Below are positions 63,977 to 64,000 of a stretch of DNA of 64,000 nucleotides, one piece after another. The notes beneath the pieces were generated by a model. The model made no database searches. It was not told the origin of the DNA and saw only the letters and a program-made list of their open reading frames with translations. Made by a program: the position numbers and the translations under genes. Each line of letters starts with the position of its first letter. Within the stretch, counting starts at the first letter, position 1. This stretch comes from Sulfolobus islandicus Y.N.15.51. GTDB taxonomy: Archaea > Thermoproteota > Thermoprotei_A > Sulfolobales > Sulfolobaceae. The stretch spans positions 2,072,501-2,136,500 of the forward strand of contig NC_012623.1 in NCBI RefSeq assembly GCF_000022485.1, given 5' to 3'.

Positions 63977-64000
63977 ATGTTATACCCCGCACTAATCAGT
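63977..64000 (+). CDS. Start of a further gene (3'-partial)
   Basis: The frame MLYPALIS runs off the window. With a TATA box at the right distance it is probably the next gene of the region. Whether it belongs to the CRISPR-type module cannot be told. Confidence 0.35.

Overview
The window looks like chromosomal DNA of a hyperthermoacidophilic crenarchaeon of the Saccharolobus/Sulfolobus group. The evidence is strong A+T richness, leaderless genes with a TATA box about 25-30 nt before the start codon, surface proteins dense in N-glycosylation sequons, Sulfolobales-type metabolic genes (isocitrate lyase with a very long malate synthase, IorAB, a Dps-like ferritin, Bcp), and many families of insertion sequences (IS630, IS5, IS110, IS607/TnpB, ISH3) with short non-autonomous derivatives. 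No rRNA, tRNA or CRISPR array was recognised.

Region by region. 1-18 kb is a surface and glycosylation island. It holds five glycosyltransferases, three large secreted or membrane-anchored glycoprotein-like ORFs, and an overlapping three-gene operon (UDP-glucuronate decarboxylase-like, UDP-glucose dehydrogenase, GalU) that should make UDP-xylose from glucose-1-phosphate. Part of it lies between two 99-bp inverted repeats that differ at one base. 18-29 kb is gene-poor: a Tat-type LamG-like protein, a small strand-rich surface protein, an IS5 element split by an IS110 element, a surface gene broken at a (TA)8 tract, two winged-helix regulators and two unknown ORFs, separated by long A+T-rich spacers. 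29-54 kb is metabolic: glyoxylate bypass, an organic-acid transporter with acyl-CoA synthetase and CoA transferase, Rieske plus Dps-like protein, an NRAMP-related transporter, an MFS/TrmB pair, an ETHE1-like hydrolase, Bcp, and the IorA-IorB-acyl-CoA synthetase operon. IS607/TnpB elements interrupt it, one nested in an older relic and one reduced to its ends. 54-56 kb is a patch of hairpins, repeats and an ISH3-type transposase.

57.6-63.9 kb is the most unusual part: a compact type III-like CRISPR effector module in two facing operons. On the plus strand are a Cas10-like protein with HD-type motifs and a zinc ribbon but no GGDD, a Cas5-like protein and a small unknown protein. On the minus strand are a small helical protein, a Cas7-like RAMP, a retropepsin-like aspartic protease and a second RAMP, all joined by 4-nt stop/start overlaps. 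No cas1, cas2, cas6 or array is visible, so guides would have to come from elsewhere. Embedding a protease between two RAMP genes in a module whose Cas10 should not make cyclic oligoadenylate suggests protein cleavage as the output; this is inference and needs testing.
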